DNA from: Pseudomonas ekonensis
GTDB taxonomy: Bacteria; Pseudomonadota; Gammaproteobacteria; Pseudomonadales; Pseudomonadaceae
Reading direction: 5' to 3'
NCBI RefSeq assembly: GCF_019145435.1
Contig: NZ_JAHSTS010000002.1
Span: 868,001-932,000 of the forward strand
Length of the DNA stretch: 64,000 nt
Below are positions 54,867 to 63,620 of this stretch, piece by piece; position 1 is the first letter of the stretch; every line of letters begins with the position of its first letter. The position numbers and the translations under genes are program-made. The notes under the pieces are model-generated. The model had not been told where the DNA came from and ran no database searches. It worked only from the letters and a program-made list of their open reading frames with translations.

Positions 54867-56285
54867 TTACTTGGCGACGCCCGCCGCAGGCACGGCGTGC
54901 TGCGCGCTGCGCTTGTTCTTGATCACGTAGCAGACCCACATGAACACGACCCACACCGGAATCGCGTACACCGACACCTGGATGCCAGGGATCAGCAGCA
55001 TCACGCCCAGGATGAACAGGACGAACGCCAGGCAGACATAGTTGCCGTACGGGTACCACAGGGCCTTGAACAGCGGATTCTGGCCGGTCTTGTCCATGTG
55101 CTGGCGGAACTTGAAGTGCGAGTAGCTGATCATCGCCCAGTTGATCACCAGGGTGGCCACCACCAGCGACATCAGCAGCTCCAGCGCGTGCTGCGGCATC
55201 AGGTAGTTGAGCAGCACCGCCACCAGCGTCACCGCGGCGGAAGCGAGGATCGAACGCACCGGCACGCCGCGCTTGTCGATCTTGGCCAGGCCTTTCGGCG
55301 CATCGCCCTGCTCGGCCATGCCCAGCAGCATGCGGCTGTTGCAGTAGGTGCCGCTGTTGTACACCGACAGCGCGGCGGTCAGCACCACGAAGTTGAGGAT
55401 GTGCGCGGCGGTGTTGCTGCCCAGCATCGAGAACACCTGCACGAACGGGCTGCCGCTGTAGGAGTCCCCGGAGGCGTTCAGGGTCGCCAACAGCGTGTCC
55501 CATGGGGTCAGGGACAGCAGGATCACCAGGGCGCCGATGTAGAAGATCAGGATCCGGTAGATCACCTGGTTGATCGCTTTCGGGATCACGGTCTTCGGCT
55601 TGTCGGCTTCGGCTGCGGTGAAGCCGAGCATCTCAAGGCCGCCGAAGGAGAACATGATGATCGCCATGGCCATCACCAGGCCGCTGACGCCGTTGGGGAA
55701 GAACCCGCCGTGGGACCACAGGTTGCTCACCGAGGCCTGTTCGCCGCCGTGGCCGCTGACCAGCAGGTAGCTGCCCAGGGCGATCATGCCGACGATGGCC
55801 ACGACCTTGATGATCGCGAACCAGAACTCGGCCTCGCCGAAGACCTTGACGTTGGCCAGGTTGATCGCGTTGATCAGCAGGAAGAAGGCCGCCGCGGTGA
55901 CCCAGCTCGGGATCTCCGGCGCCCAGTAATGGATGTACTTGCCGACCGCGGTCAGCTCCGACATGCCCACCAGGATGTACAGGATCCAGCAGTTCCAGCC
56001 CGACAGGAAGCCGGCGAAGCCGCCCCAGTACTTGTGCGCGAAATGGCTGAAGGAGCCGGCCACCGGCTCTTCGACGATCATCTCGCCCAGCTGGCGCATG
56101 ATCATGAACGCGATGAAGCCGCAGATGGCGTAACCGAGGATCATCGACGGGCCGGCGGACTTCAGCACCCCGGCCGAGCCGAGGAACAGGCCGGTGCCGA
56201 TGGCGCCGCCGAGGGCGATCAGTTGAATGTGGCGATTTTTCAGGCCGCGTTTCAGTTCGCCTGATTGCGGGTTTTGTCCACTCAT
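54867..56285 (-). CDS. aroP: AroP-like aromatic amino acid permease
   Basis: The 472-aa APC-family transporter has twelve predicted membrane segments. The N-terminus ([40 protein letters not shown]) and [20 protein letters not shown] resemble E. coli AroP/PheP more than GABA or proline permeases. Proximity to phhRABC fits uptake of Phe/Tyr/Trp. I found no clear TyrR box upstream. Exact substrate is inferred. Confidence 0.85.
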   Translation of the reverse strand: MSGQNPQSGELKRGLKNRHIQLIALGGAIGTGLFLGSAGVLKSAGPSMILGYAICGFIAFMIMRQLGEMIVEEPVAGSFSHFAHKYWGGFAGFLSGWNCWILYILVGMSELTAVGKYIHYWAPEIPSWVTAAAFFLLINAINLANVKVFGEAEFWFAIIKVVAIVGMIALGSYLLVSGHGGEQASVSNLWSHGGFFPNGVSGLVMAMAIIMFSFGGLEMLGFTAAEADKPKTVIPKAINQVIYRILIFYIGALVILLSLTPWDTLLATLNASGDSYSGSPFVQVFSMLGSNTAAHILNFVVLTAALSVYNSGTYCNSRMLLGMAEQGDAPKGLAKIDKRGVPVRSILASAAVTLVAVLLNYLMPQHALELLMSLVVATLVINWAMISYSHFKFRQHMDKTGQNPLFKALWYPYGNYVCLAFVLFILGVMLLIPGIQVSVYAIPVWVVFMWVCYVIKNKRSAQHAVPAAGVAK

Positions 56286-57214
56286 GAAAAGGGTCTCACG
56301 CAGGGTTTGATGATGGTCAGTAGACGTTGCTGCACGGTCGCGATTTTCAGGCGACCCCGATCAAACCCCAGCGCAGGCACCAGGAATTAAGCTCTTTAAC
56401 AACACTCATGCGTCACCTGTTTGTTCTTGTCTGTGACGAAATCGAACCCGGCACGCTTGTGGCGCGACGGAGTGAACAAGGCGGATGGCCTTGAGGTTTG
56501 CGCGATTACGCAGGGAGTCACAGTTCAAACGCGGCGCATTGTACACCGCCAACCCCCTGCTGCCAGACATCACTGGATCAGCGTTGCCTTGGGCCGGGAT
56601 TGCACGTGTCCGCCCCGGGAGGCCCGGGCGGCTGCAAAAGAAGGGTCAGGCCTTTGCGGGCCATCGGCGCGGACGTCGGAAACCACGTCCCACGGGGTGA
56701 GAAAAAACGGATTGCGGCGTTCATTGCGCCTCCTTCTTGTTATGCACCTGCACGACAGGCATGGGGCGCATCTCACCTGCCAAACGCCCCTGAAACAAGC
56801 AGGCCAGAGCCTTGGGAAGCCCACGGGGGCGGGCACTTCGGCAGGTTTTCCTTACACCCTCGAAAAGCCCCTGCGCTAAGGTCGTTTCTCCGGCATTTTC
56901 GTAAATATTTCTATACAAGCCGTAACGAAAAAATTCCATTTCAGAAAATTCCGACAGCCGTCTGCAAATTGACGGTAGGACGCTAACGATCAGGTGAATC
57001 GATTTAGTCACTGTTTTGCAATGAGAAAGATTCGCCAGGAAAAATGGAATAAAAAGTCCATTTAAAAATTAAATAGAGGATTTTTTGCAATGCAAAAAGC
57101 GCTGGTCTACGTTCTTCACGTCTCGCCGAGCCGCATCGACCGGCGAGTCAGTGCGTGACCCGCCCTTGGGCCGCACTGTTGCTCCCACCGTGAACGTTAT
57201 CTAGGAGATAGACC
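56286..57214. other. 929-base gap, gene-poor, AT-rich in its distal third
   Basis: Reading frames within 56421-57011 on both strands have no recognisable domain, no good ribosome-binding site and overlap each other; I treat them as non-coding. From about 56880 to 57090 the sequence becomes strongly AT-rich relative to the rest of the window, with runs such as TTTAAAAATTAAATAG and an inverted repeat AAATGGA / TCCATTT at 57042-57063. It presumably contains the promoters for the permease (minus) and the peptide gene (plus). Confidence 0.6.
57090..57158 (+). CDS. Possible 22-aa leader ORF
   Basis: MQKALVYVLHVSPSRIDRRV-SA follows AGAGGA at 9-base spacing and ends 56 bases before the 45-aa peptide gene. 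No homology is known; it could be a leader peptide or chance. Confidence 0.3.
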   Translation: MQKALVYVLHVSPSRIDRRVSA

Positions 57215-57352
57215 ATGCAAGCGATCGAAAAAGACCTGGACTCCGAACTGCAACTGGACGAATGGTTCGAAGCACCGACCCATGAAGCCGCCGTGGAAAT
57301 GATGCAAGCCGACGCGGTCGTACCGTTCGGCACGGCGATGTGGCCTCTGTAA
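57215..57352 (+). CDS. 45-aa peptide, possible RiPP-like precursor
   Basis: I do not recognise a named family. The peptide starts MQAIEKDLDSELQLDEWFEA and ends VVPFGTAMWPL. The N-terminal two thirds are acidic and helical, like a leader, while the last 11 residues are hydrophobic and contain Phe, Trp and two Pro, like a core. AGGAG lies 7 bases ahead of the ATG. A strong hairpin separates it from the M29-like gene in the same direction, a layout often used to express a precursor above its processing enzyme. No cyclase, radical SAM or ABC exporter is nearby, so a RiPP role is speculative. Confidence 0.65.
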   Translation: MQAIEKDLDSELQLDEWFEAPTHEAAVEMMQADAVVPFGTAMWPL

Positions 57353-57362
57353 GCCATTCCCG

Positions 57363-57392
57363 GGCGGGCACGATCGGCCGGTCGTGCCCGCC
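57363..57392 (+). other. Strong hairpin between peptide and M29-like genes
   Basis: Perfect 11-bp stem GGCGGGCACGA / TCGTGCCCGCC around an 8-base loop, 10 bases after the peptide stop. No U-tract follows, suggesting an attenuator or RNA-stabilising stem rather than a full terminator. Confidence 0.65.
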
Positions 57393-57422
57393 GCATTCCA
57401 CACGGTCTGTCAGGGAGCATCC

Positions 57423-58388
57423 ATGGACAAGCCACGCGCGATTGCGCACTTCCTTTACTACCTCGAACACCACCCTGCCCTTGCCGGCCTCGAATCGGCG
57501 AAGGTACTGCTCGGCCACACCGCCGACTACGAAGCGCTGACCGGCGCCATCGCCGAACAGGCCGGCGATCACCCGCGCTTCGGCTTCAACGCCATGCGCC
57601 TGGATCTGGAATCCACCGCCGCGCTGACCTCGGCGATCGCCGACACCGATCTCTACATTTTCTTCTACGACTCTTCCACCCTGCCCAACCCGCGCCCCGA
57701 CGGCCCGGACTTCGTACGCGCCCTGCAAGGGGTGATGGCGGAGAACTGGAAGAAATCGCTGCTGTTCAAGGACTACGGCGATTATTTCTACGACACCTTC
57801 AGCATCGCGCCGCAGCGCATCGCCGGGCTCAACAGCCACCTGATCCAGCGCATGTCCCAGGCCACCACCTTGAGCTTCAGCGACGAGCACGGCTCGTGGT
57901 TCGAAACGCCCATGAGCAGCATCAAGAAGTGGACCGACATCAACGGCGTCGGCAACTTCGACCTGGCCCCCGGCGAAATCGCCACCCACAGCGAGGCGAT
58001 CAACGGCCATGTGAAGTTCAAGGGTACCTTCCTCAGCACCATTCCGTTCGCCCGCAAGTACGGCGTGCTGGAGTCGCCGCTGGAACTGTGGATCGAGAAC
58101 TCGACCATCCAGCGTATCGCCACCGAGGTGCCGGGCCTGGAACACGACTTCAACAAGTACCTGGACGCCAACCCGTCGAACCGGCGGATCGAGGAGCTGG
58201 GCATCGGCACCAACGAAGGCGTGAAGTCGCTGTATGCGCGCAACGCCGGGTTCGAGGAACGCCATTGCGGCCTGCACCTGGGCCTGGGCGGCGGCGCCAA
58301 GGGCAGCCATCACCTGGACCTGATCTTCTCCGGCGGCGTGCTGGCGCTGGATGACAAGCCGGTGTTCGACGGGCGGTTCGTGCTCTGA
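57423..58388 (+). CDS. Aminopeptidase T (M29)-like protein
   Basis: The 321-aa protein resembles the C-terminal part of M29 metallo-aminopeptidases: GHVKFKGTFLSTIPFARKYG, IEELGIGTNEGVKSL, CGLHLGLGGG (His about 285) and HHLDLIFSGG (His about 297, Asp about 299), ending LDDKPVFDGRFVL. Candidate metal ligands are thus kept, but the segment between the two His motifs is shorter than in classical members and the N-terminal half (to about 190) is not recognisable. It may be a peptidase acting on the small peptide next door or a non-catalytic relative. GGGAG precedes the ATG. Confidence 0.7.
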   Translation: MDKPRAIAHFLYYLEHHPALAGLESAKVLLGHTADYEALTGAIAEQAGDHPRFGFNAMRLDLESTAALTSAIADTDLYIFFYDSSTLPNPRPDGPDFVRALQGVMAENWKKSLLFKDYGDYFYDTFSIAPQRIAGLNSHLIQRMSQATTLSFSDEHGSWFETPMSSIKKWTDINGVGNFDLAPGEIATHSEAINGHVKFKGTFLSTIPFARKYGVLESPLELWIENSTIQRIATEVPGLEHDFNKYLDANPSNRRIEELGIGTNEGVKSLYARNAGFEERHCGLHLGLGGGAKGSHHLDLIFSGGVLALDDKPVFDGRFVL

Positions 58389-58416
58389 ACCCGGAGTTGC
58401 ATCAAGGCCACCGGCC

Positions 58417-58484
58417 TCTTCGCGGGCAAGCCCGCTCCCACAGGGCACAGTGCTGTCCTTGCGGGAGCGGGCTTGCCCGCGAAG
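58417..58484. repeat. REPIN (paired REP elements)
   Basis: Two inverted REP sequences, CTTCGCGGGCAAGCCCGCTC and its near complement ending GCGGGCTTGCCCGCGAAG, flank about 12 bases. This arrangement is typical of REP doublets in P. fluorescens. Confidence 0.85.
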
Positions 58485-58522
58485 ACGGATTGCCGGACAC
58501 CGCATGACTGAATGCCGGGCAC

Positions 58523-58555
58523 AAAAAAAACGCCAACCCTGAGGTTGGCGTTTTT
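58523..58555. terminator. Bidirectional terminator after rluB
   Basis: The stem AAAACGCCAACC / GGTTGGCGTTTT has a short loop and A and T tracts on both sides, 22 bases from the rluB stop. It can also end transcription of the M29-like gene. Confidence 0.85.
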
Positions 58556-58577
58556 CATTTACCGCACCGGCTGGAGC

Positions 58578-59753
58578 TTAACGCGGCTTCGGCGTGCTGC
58601 GGCGCTTGCCCGCTGGCTTGTCGCCGTCGGTCAGCTTGATCCCCGGACGCTTCGCCGCCGGCTTGGCCGGGCGCTTGGTGTCGGCCGGACGCTCGGCCAC
58701 CGGCGTACCGCGGCCGGCTGGGGCACCGCGGCCTTCGCCACGTTCGCTGCGGCCACGGGGTGCACGCTCACCCTCCCCGCGGGCGGCCGGTTTGCGGCCT
58801 GGACGCTCGCCTTCCAGCTGCGGCTCACGGCCCGTGCGCGGCGTGGCCGGCGCGCCGTTGGCCGGGCGCAGGGTGCGCACCCGGTCGGCCCGGGCCATCG
58901 GCCGCGACGACTTGCGCTGCAGGCGCTCCATCTTGTCCTTGCTCTTGGCGTTCAGTTGCGGCAACGCCACCGGGGTCAGGCCGACCTCGGCGCTCAGGAT
59001 GTCGATTTCGTACTGGCTCATTTCGCGCCAGCGGCCCATCGGCAGGTCGGAGTTGAGGAAGACCGGGCCGAAACGCACGCGCTTCAGGCGGCTCACCACC
59101 AGGCCCTGGGATTCCCACAGACGACGCACTTCACGGTTGCGGCCTTCCATCACCACGCAGTGGTACCAGTGGTTGAAGCCTTCGCCGCCCGGAGCCTGCT
59201 GAATGTCGGTGAACTTCGCCGGACCGTCTTCGAGCATGACGCCGGCCTTGAGCCGGTCGATCATTTCGTCGTCCACCTCGCCGCGCACGCGCACCGCGTA
59301 TTCGCGGTCCATCTCGTAGGACGGGTGCATCAGGCGGTTGGCCAGTTCACCGTCGGTGGTGAACATCAAAAGGCCAGTGGTGTTGATGTCGAGGCGGCCG
59401 ATGTTGATCCAGCGGCCCTCTTTCGGACGCGGCAGCTTGTCGAACACGGTCGGGCGGCCTTCCGGGTCGTCGCGGGTGCAGATCTCGCCGTCGGGCTTGT
59501 TGTACATGATCACGCGGCGCACGGACTCGGCGGATTCTTCGCGCTTGATCACTTTGCCGTCGATGGTGATGGCGTCGTGCAGGTCGACCCGCACGCCGAG
59601 GGTCGCGTCCTTGCCGTTGACCTTGATCCGGCCCTGGCTGATCCAGGCCTCGACGTCACGGCGCGAGCCCACGCCGATGCGGGCGAGGACCTTCTGCAGT
59701 TTTTCGCCTGCAGGCGGGGTTGGCTGGTCGTCTTGCTGTTCGATGTCGCTCAT
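58578..59753 (-). CDS. rluB: RluB, 23S rRNA pseudouridine(2605) synthase
   Basis: RluB-type enzymes modify U2605 of 23S rRNA. The 391-aa protein has an S4 RNA-binding domain (KLQKVLARIGVGSRRDVEAW), the catalytic Asp in INIGRLDINTTGLLMFTTDG, and the family segments HPSYEMDREYAVRV and EGRNREVRRLWESQ. The C-terminal 130 residues are a Arg/Gly/Pro/Lys-rich disordered tail common in pseudomonads. The start at 59753 follows GGAGG; upstream frame is excluded. Confidence 0.94.
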   Translation of the reverse strand: MSDIEQQDDQPTPPAGEKLQKVLARIGVGSRRDVEAWISQGRIKVNGKDATLGVRVDLHDAITIDGKVIKREESAESVRRVIMYNKPDGEICTRDDPEGRPTVFDKLPRPKEGRWINIGRLDINTTGLLMFTTDGELANRLMHPSYEMDREYAVRVRGEVDDEMIDRLKAGVMLEDGPAKFTDIQQAPGGEGFNHWYHCVVMEGRNREVRRLWESQGLVVSRLKRVRFGPVFLNSDLPMGRWREMSQYEIDILSAEVGLTPVALPQLNAKSKDKMERLQRKSSRPMARADRVRTLRPANGAPATPRTGREPQLEGERPGRKPAARGEGERAPRGRSERGEGRGAPAGRGTPVAERPADTKRPAKPAAKRPGIKLTDGDKPAGKRRSTPKPR

Positions 59754-59907
59754 CTGGGCACCTCCCGGTGTGGTCTGTCCAGGGCCCCTGAAAGGGCGCC
59801 CTGTAGCATTGGAAACTGTGTGTTCGGGCGAAGGGTTCGCCGAAGGGCCGCGAATCATACGCGGATATGGCCGTTCGCGCATCAGAGACTAGCTGACGCG
59901 CGAACGT

Positions 59908-60099
59908 TCATTTCTTTTTCCGCCGACCGGTGGCGCCCAACTTGGCCAGGCGCAGCGCGGCCTCGGCCAGCACCGTGCGCCGGTCGTCCTTGTCGAGCTT
60001 CTTCCAGGCCTTGATCTCGCGCTTGCTGCGGCCGCAGCCCAGGCAGATGTCGTCGCCGAACTTGCAGACATCGATGCAGGGGTCTTTGGTTGAGCTCAT
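59908..60099 (-). CDS. DUF1289 family small Cys-rich protein
   Basis: The 63-aa protein has the DUF1289 pattern of four Cys (DPCIDVCKFGDDICLGCGRS) followed by KREIKAWKKLDKDDRRTVLA and a basic tail. The Cys set may bind a metal; function unknown. AGAAATGC precedes the ATG. It is a conserved neighbour of rluB/scp genes in pseudomonads. Confidence 0.9.
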   Translation of the reverse strand: MSSTKDPCIDVCKFGDDICLGCGRSKREIKAWKKLDKDDRRTVLAEAALRLAKLGATGRRKKK

Positions 60100-60126
60100 G
60101 CATTTCTCCGACGTCGGATAGGCAAA

Positions 60127-60219
60127 CCTGTGGGAGCCAGCCTGCTGGCGATGGCGGCTGGTCTGACACATCGATTCCGAATGGACTGCCGCCTTCGCGA
60201 GCAGGCTCGCTCCTACAGG
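60127..60219. repeat. REPIN between the DUF1289 gene and scpB
   Basis: CCTGTGGGAGCCAGCCTGCTGGCGATGG and an inverted partner CGCGAGCAGGCTCGCTCCTACAGG flank about 40 bases; their outer ends CCTGTGGGAGC / GCTCCTACAGG pair. Confidence 0.8.
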
Positions 60220-60227
60220 TGTTGGCG

Positions 60228-61196
60228 TCAGTCTTCGCGCTCGAGGCGCTCGGCTTCGATGGCTTCGGCCAGGGCGCGGGCTTCGGCTTCTTCGTCGCTC
60301 AGTTCAGGTTCCGGCCGTTCAAGTGCGGCGACGGCGGCCAGCAGCTTTTCCCTGGCTTCGGCGACGCCGAGGATGTCTTCTTCGGGCTCAGGTTCAGGTT
60401 CAGGTTCAGGCTCGGGTTCAGATACCGACTCAGGTCCCGGCACGTCTTCGAAACCGTCCGGCGTCCCGCCCTCTTCCAGTCCGTCGCGCAGCAGGTCGTC
60501 GAAATCGGTCTTGATCCCCTCCTCCATGCTGTCCAGCTCCAGCAGCAGGGTGTGGAAACTGGTTTCCTCCTTCGGCTCCTCGGGCTCGGCGCTGGCGTCG
60601 GCCTGCTCCTGGAGGCTCGGCGGCACCGGGGCGTCGTCGAAGTCGAGCATCGGTTCCGGCTCGATCTCGCGCAGTTCCGCCAGCGGCGGCAGTTCGTCGA
60701 GGCTCTTGAGGTTGAAGTGATCGAGGAACGCCTTGGTGGTGGCGAACATCGCCGGTTTGCCCGGCACGTCGCGGTAGCCGACGATGCGGATCCACTCGCG
60801 CTCGATCAAAGTCTTGACGATGTTGCTGTTGACCGCCACGCCCCGCACGTCTTCGATTTCGCCACGGGTGATGGGCTGGCGGTAGGCGATCAGCGCCATG
60901 GTTTCCAGCAAGGCACGGGAGTAGCGCTGCGGGCGCTCCTCCCACAGGCGGCCGACCCACGGCGAATACTTCTCGCGGATCTGCAGGCGGTAGCCGGAGG
61001 CCACCTCCTTGAGCTCGAACGCCCGGCCTTCGCAGGACTTGCCCAGCAGGGTCAGGGCCTTCTTGAAGACTGCCGGCTCCGGCCGTTCGCCTTCTTCGAA
61101 CAGTTCGAACAGGCGCTCAAGGGATTGCGGCTTTCCCGAAGCCAACAGGAAGGCTTCAAGCAGGGGGGCCAGCTCGCGGGGTTCAGTCAGGTTCAT
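60228..61196 (-). CDS. scpB: ScpB, condensin accessory protein
   Basis: ScpB dimers bind ScpA and regulate the SMC complex. The 322-aa protein has tandem winged helices (SLERLFELFEEGERPEPAVF; YSRALLETMALIAYRQPITR; VRGVAVNSNIVKTLIEREWI) and a long acidic tail of about 130 residues with a (EP)n run (60385-60421) that is unusual for ScpB outside pseudomonads. It starts 11 bases after scpA. Confidence 0.94.
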   Translation of the reverse strand: MNLTEPRELAPLLEAFLLASGKPQSLERLFELFEEGERPEPAVFKKALTLLGKSCEGRAFELKEVASGYRLQIREKYSPWVGRLWEERPQRYSRALLETMALIAYRQPITRGEIEDVRGVAVNSNIVKTLIEREWIRIVGYRDVPGKPAMFATTKAFLDHFNLKSLDELPPLAELREIEPEPMLDFDDAPVPPSLQEQADASAEPEEPKEETSFHTLLLELDSMEEGIKTDFDDLLRDGLEEGGTPDGFEDVPGPESVSEPEPEPEPEPEPEEDILGVAEAREKLLAAVAALERPEPELSDEEAEARALAEAIEAERLERED

Positions 61197-61207
61197 GTTT
61201 CGACTCG

Positions 61208-62026
61208 TTATTCGGCTCGGGCTCGCACGTGGATCGCGGCGAACGGCTCATTCTGCACCAGCTCGACCAAGGATTCCTTGACCAGCTCAAGGACCGCCAT
61301 GAAGGTCACCACCACCCCGAGCCGGCCTTCCTCGGCGGTGAACAGCTCGACGAACGGCACAAACCCGCCGCCCTTGAGGCGTTCGAGCACATCGCTCATG
61401 CGTTCGCGGGTGGACAGCGCCTCTCGGCTGACCTGGTGGCTTTCGAACATGTCGCCCCGGCGCAGCACCTCGGACATGGACATCAGCAGCTCTTCCAGGA
61501 TCACGTCCGGGTGCAGCTTGCGCACCTGGGCCTGGGGGGCATCGAGCTTGGGCACGATCACGTCTCGGCCGACCCGGCTCAGCTCGTCGATGCCTTCGGC
61601 GGCGGACTTGAAGCGCTCGTACTCCTGCAGGCGGCGGATCAGCTCGGCCCGGGGGTCTTCCTCCTCGTCCTCGACGGTCTCGGCCCGGGGCAGCAGCATC
61701 CGCGACTTGATCTCGGCGAGCATCGCGGCCATCACCAGGTATTCGGCGGCCAGCTCCAGGCGCACCGACTGCATCAGCTCGACGTAGCCCATGTACTGGC
61801 GGGTGATTTCCGCCACCGGGATGTCGAGGATGTCGATGTTTTGCTTGCGGATCAGGTACAGCAGCAGGTCGAGCGGGCCCTCGAAGGCTTCGAGGAACAC
61901 CTCCAGCGCGTCCGGCGGGATGTACAGGTCAATCGGCAGCTGCGTGACGGCCTGGCCATAGACCATGGCGAACGGCAGTTCCTGCTGGGCTCCGGCCTGG
62001 GGATCGACGGTTTCGACGGCGGACAT
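61208..62026 (-). CDS. scpA: ScpA, condensin kleisin
   Basis: ScpA is the kleisin of bacterial SMC condensin. The 272-aa sequence has the N-terminal SMC-binding motif (FEGPLDLLLYLIRKQNIDIL) and EITRQYMGYVELMQSVRLEL, YLVMAAMLAEIKSRMLLP. It begins directly after the YciO-like gene and precedes scpB. Confidence 0.94.
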   Translation of the reverse strand: MSAVETVDPQAGAQQELPFAMVYGQAVTQLPIDLYIPPDALEVFLEAFEGPLDLLLYLIRKQNIDILDIPVAEITRQYMGYVELMQSVRLELAAEYLVMAAMLAEIKSRMLLPRAETVEDEEEDPRAELIRRLQEYERFKSAAEGIDELSRVGRDVIVPKLDAPQAQVRKLHPDVILEELLMSMSEVLRRGDMFESHQVSREALSTRERMSDVLERLKGGGFVPFVELFTAEEGRLGVVVTFMAVLELVKESLVELVQNEPFAAIHVRARAE

Positions 62027-62656
62027 TCAGGCCTCGACCATGAACGGGGTCGGGTCGCCGCAGCCGACGCGGATCACTTCCGGGTCGTCGCCGGTCAGGT
62101 CGATCACGGTAGAGGCCTTGATGCCGCCGAAACCGCCATCGATGATCAGATTCACCTGATGCTCGAGCAACTGGCGCATCTCATAGGGATCGCTCAACGG
62201 ATCCTCGTCGCCGGGCATGATCAGGGTCACGCTCATCAGCGGTTCGCCCAGCTCGTCCAGCAGCGCCAGGGCGATCGGATGGCTCGGCACCCGCAGGCCG
62301 ATGGTGCGTTTCTTGGGGTGCAGCAGCAGGCGCGGCACTTCGCGGGTAGCATTGAGGATGAAGGTGTACGGCCCCGGCAGGTGGGCCTTGAGGATGCGGA
62401 ACGTGCCGGTGTCGATCTTGGCGTAATTGCCCAGTTGCGACAGATCGCTGCAGATCAGTGCGAAGTTGTGCTTGTCGTCCAGTTGGCGCAGGCGGCGGAC
62501 GCGCTCGATGGCGCTCTTGTCGCCAATTTGGCAACCGATGGCGTAGGAAGAGTCCGTGGGATAAATCACCACCCCGCCCTTGCGGATGATCTCGACCGCC
62601 TGTTTGATCAGGCGCGCCTGCGGGTTTTCCGGATGGATCTGGAAAAATTGACTCAC
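62027..62656 (-). CDS. Sua5/YciO/YrdC-family protein (YciO-like)
   Basis: A 209-aa protein with the YrdC-fold signature (GGVVIYPTDSSYAIGCQIGD; LPGPYTFILNATREVPRLLL; TIGLRVPSHPIALALLDELG). YrdC/Sua5 members make threonylcarbamoyl-AMP for tRNA t6A; YciO is the divergent paralogue with uncertain role. GTG start at 62656 with AGGAAGAG. The order php-yciO-scpA-scpB is typical here. Confidence 0.88.
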   Translation of the reverse strand: MSQFFQIHPENPQARLIKQAVEIIRKGGVVIYPTDSSYAIGCQIGDKSAIERVRRLRQLDDKHNFALICSDLSQLGNYAKIDTGTFRILKAHLPGPYTFILNATREVPRLLLHPKKRTIGLRVPSHPIALALLDELGEPLMSVTLIMPGDEDPLSDPYEMRQLLEHQVNLIIDGGFGGIKASTVIDLTGDDPEVIRVGCGDPTPFMVEA

Positions 62657-62669
62657 ATTCTCTTCCTGT

Positions 62670-63533
62670 TCAGACGGCCGCGATAACTGGGTCATGTTTG
62701 AACCGGCGCCACAGGGGCGGCAGGTCCTCCGGCACCGGCCGGTACTGGCCGATCTCGGACCAGCCACCAGGGCCATGGAAATCACTGCCGGCGGTGACCA
62801 GCAGACCGAATTCGCGGGCCAGGATCGAGAGGCTGCCCACCTGCTCCGCCGGCTGGTGGCCGTTGACCACCTCAAGCGCCTGTCCGCCCGCTTGAATATA
62901 GTCGGCAATCAGCCGGCGGCGCTTGCTGCGGGTGAAATCGTAGTGCCAAGGATGCGCCAGGCTGACCCAGGCCCCGGCGGCCCGCAGGGTCGCGACGGTA
63001 TCCTCCAGGGTCGGCCAGTGCTGCTTGACATCCCCCAGCTTGCCGGCGCCCAGCCATTTGCGGAACGCCTCGGCGCGGTCCTTGACGAAGCCTTCGCGCA
63101 CCATCCAGTCGGCAAAATGCGGACGGGCCGGCGCGTTGCCGCTGTCGCCCAGCGCCTGCTGGATCTGCCGCGCGCCTTCGAATGCGCCGGGCATGCCCTT
63201 CTGGGCCAGCTTGCGGCCGATCTCCTCGGAACGCAGCCAGCGGCCGTCGCGCAGTTGGGCGATGGCCTCGACCAACGGTGCGGCGTCGACGTCGAAGCCG
63301 TAGCCCAGCACATGAATGGTCGCCCCGCCCCAGGTGCACGACAGCTCGACGCCGTTGATCAGTTGCATGCCCAGGCCTTCGGCGGCCGCGCGCGCTTCGG
63401 CCAGGCCTTCCAGGGTGTCGTGATCGGTCAGGGACAGGATCCGCACGCCGTTCTCGAACGCTCGCGCAACCAGTGCCGCCGGCGCCAGGGCGCCGTCGGA
63501 GGCTGTGCTGTGGCAGTGCAAATCGACATTCAC
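62670..63533 (-). CDS. PHP-domain phosphoesterase (RNase AM/TrpH-like)
   Basis: The 287-aa PHP protein has NVDLHCHSTASDGALAPAAL (metal-binding HxH), LSLTDHDTLEGLAEARAA, and VTAGSDFHGPGGWSEIG near the end. The family includes E. coli YciV/RNase AM (5'-3' exonuclease that matures rRNA 5' ends). GTG start at 63533 fits the conserved region; a TTG at 63551 is the alternative. It is divergent from yciB. Confidence 0.88.
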   Translation of the reverse strand: MNVDLHCHSTASDGALAPAALVARAFENGVRILSLTDHDTLEGLAEARAAAEGLGMQLINGVELSCTWGGATIHVLGYGFDVDAAPLVEAIAQLRDGRWLRSEEIGRKLAQKGMPGAFEGARQIQQALGDSGNAPARPHFADWMVREGFVKDRAEAFRKWLGAGKLGDVKQHWPTLEDTVATLRAAGAWVSLAHPWHYDFTRSKRRRLIADYIQAGGQALEVVNGHQPAEQVGSLSILAREFGLLVTAGSDFHGPGGWSEIGQYRPVPEDLPPLWRRFKHDPVIAAV

Positions 63534-63620
63534 GGGGATGTGTAACCTCAAATCAGCTGGCGCTATCGCGCGCCCGTATGTTTGTTATTATGCCGCCACA
63601 TCCAGCTTCTGGCTCTCACT

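Noticed and set aside
56286..56420. TyrR/PhhR box upstream of the AroP-like permease
   Set aside because: No TGTAAA-N6-TTTACA-like palindrome was found by eye.
56421..57011. Overlapping frames on both strands in the gap before the peptide gene
   Set aside because: No ribosome-binding sites, mutually overlapping, no recognisable domain and biased low-complexity composition.
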